From assembly GCA_016212185.1 (NCBI GenBank), contig JACRGX010000026.1, forward strand, positions 1-37,883: a stretch of DNA of 37,883 nt. The letters run 5' to 3'. The notes under the pieces were generated by a model. It made no database searches. It saw only the letters and a list, made by a program, of their open reading frames with translations, and was not told the DNA's origin. Below are positions 37,138-37,883 of this stretch, one piece after another; positions within the stretch are counted from its first letter, which is position 1; every line of letters begins with the position of its first letter. The translations under genes were made by a program, and so were the position numbers. This stretch comes from Nitrospirota bacterium (GTDB lineage Bacteria; Nitrospirota; Thermodesulfovibrionia; UBA6902; DSMQ01).

Positions 37138-37883
37138 TTATTGTCCTATTACCGTAAAATTCCCACTGCTTAGATTTTTAGACGTCGCACTGTAATAAAG
37201 AGTACCGTCAGACTTGCGTATTTCTAACCCCATCTTGTCCGTACTGCTGTCAGTTATTGTTGCCGTAAATGTATATCCTGTAACATTATTAACCTTGCCT
37301 GCGCCTGTAATCGTTGCAACACCTCCTGTTACTGATATTCCCGTGATTGAAGTGCTCACAAGATACAGCCTGGCGCGGGTATAGTAATAACTGAAAGTGC
37401 TTGTCCCCAATGATGATGCATTTACATTAAGCGATAAGCTTGCCCGGAATAATGTCACAGGATAGTTATTGCCCGAGCCTGAGGCTGTAATAACCGGTGT
37501 CGCCGGGTTACAGTCATCGTCTATTCCGTTGTTTGATATCTCAGTTACACCGGGGTTGACTGCAGGATTGCTGTCATCACAGTCTGTGTTGTTAGCAACA
37601 TATCCGGCTGGCGCATTACATGCCTGTGTACTGCTGCTATTAAGATAGCCATAACCATCGCTATCACCATCAGCATACCATGTTATAAGCACACCCTCAT
37701 CTGTCTGTCCATCACAATCATTGTCAATATTATCGCAGACCTCTGCAGAAGGCGTTCCGGGTGTGCAAGTATTGCCTCCCCATACGCCAGCAGTACATGT
37801 TTCTGTACCAGTTGATGCACATGCCCCAACTCCGCAGGATGTTGAATGTGTCAGGTTTTCATCAGTTGAACCATCACAATCAT
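37138..37883 (-). CDS. MopE-like exported protein with Asp/Cys metal-binding motifs, 5' end outside the window
   Basis: The frame is open to the window edge and ends at TAA 37140-37138; about 247 residues are visible. There are repeats of a Cys/Asp-rich metal-binding motif: DCDGSTDE, then CDNIDNDCDGQTDEG, then WYADGDSDGYGY and NNTDCDDSNPAVNPG and NGIDDDC. This is the MopE-type putative metal-binding motif found in copper-binding surface proteins. The C-terminal 110 residues are a Ser/Thr-rich beta domain. The protein is probably secreted, but the signal peptide is not in view. The ATG at 37692 is internal and not the start. Confidence 0.82.
   Translation of the reverse strand, partial: DCDGSTDENLTHSTSCGVGACASTGTETCTAGVWGGNTCTPGTPSAEVCDNIDNDCDGQTDEGVLITWYADGDSDGYGYLNSSSTQACNAPAGYVANNTDCDDSNPAVNPGVTEISNNGIDDDCNPATPVITASGSGNNYPVTLFRASLSLNVNASSLGTSTFSYYYTRARLYLVSTSITGISVTGGVATITGAGKVNNVTGYTFTATITDSSTDKMGLEIRKSDGTLYYSATSKNLSSGNFTVIGQ

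Overview
The window looks like a chromosomal segment of a Gram-negative, moderately AT-rich bacterium, most likely a member of Nitrospirota (Thermodesulfovibrionia-like). That placement is inference. It rests on an outer-membrane lipid A/LPS gene set (lpxB, msbA, waaA, lpxK, rfaE1), a PEP-CTERM protein, a MopE-like protein, tandem MoeA genes of which one carries a periplasmic-binding-like domain, and an unusual load of word-like micro-repeats. No rRNA or other phylogenetic marker is present to settle it.

Layout. 1-885: the 3' end of an integron-type tyrosine recombinase, followed by a TumE-family toxin-antitoxin (TA) pair. 927-2606: NAD(P)HX repair enzyme. 2781-3877: a broken FG-GAP/PEP-CTERM surface protein, closed by a strong hairpin terminator. 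4119-6832: yceD-rpmF-plsX-fabH behind a near-consensus sigma70 promoter. 6976-8133: acyl-CoA dehydrogenase. 8271-14922: an accessory island with five TA modules (PIN x3, RelE/ParE, DUF4258/DUF2283), two integron-cassette-like genes around an attC-like site, an IS256-family element that sits in codon 4 of a lipoprotein gene with an 8-bp target duplication, a 159-bp duplication of an antitoxin end, and a beheaded FRG-domain gene. 15028-20637: lpxB-msbA-waaA-lpxK-yjbQ with overlapping genes. 20739-21791: a PD-(D/E)xK-like nuclease and a four-cysteine mini-protein of unknown role. 21846-25118: two MoeA genes. 25258-33198, mostly minus strand: NlpC/P60 hydrolase, scpB, zinc phospholipase-like protein, pth, rplY, prs, tRNA-Gln(UUG), ispE and a TPR lipoprotein. 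33290-37055, plus strand: rfaE1, a class I aminotransferase, a DUF151 nuclease-like protein and recO. The window ends inside a minus-strand MopE-like repeat protein.

How the genes work together. The core genes cover envelope building (lipid A, Kdo, heptose, fatty-acid initiation and phospholipid entry), translation support (L32, L25, Pth, tRNA-Gln), metabolite repair and precursor supply (Nnr, Prs, IspE) and molybdenum cofactor. The island is a sink for selfish and defence-type modules.

The most striking signal is that short tandem words (7- or 8-mers such as GTTCACT, GGGTCAAG, GAGTGAC), small palindromes and CCCCCTTT/AAAGGGGG hairpins occur not only between genes but in frame inside conserved enzymes (nnr four times, waaA, ispE, moeA, recO). 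Each tandem array inside a gene lies in the orientation that is free of stop codons in all three frames. Three core genes (lpxB, rfaE1, the TPR lipoprotein) lack a Shine-Dalgarno sequence and have a -10-like hexamer 6-7 bases before the start codon, which suggests leaderless messages.
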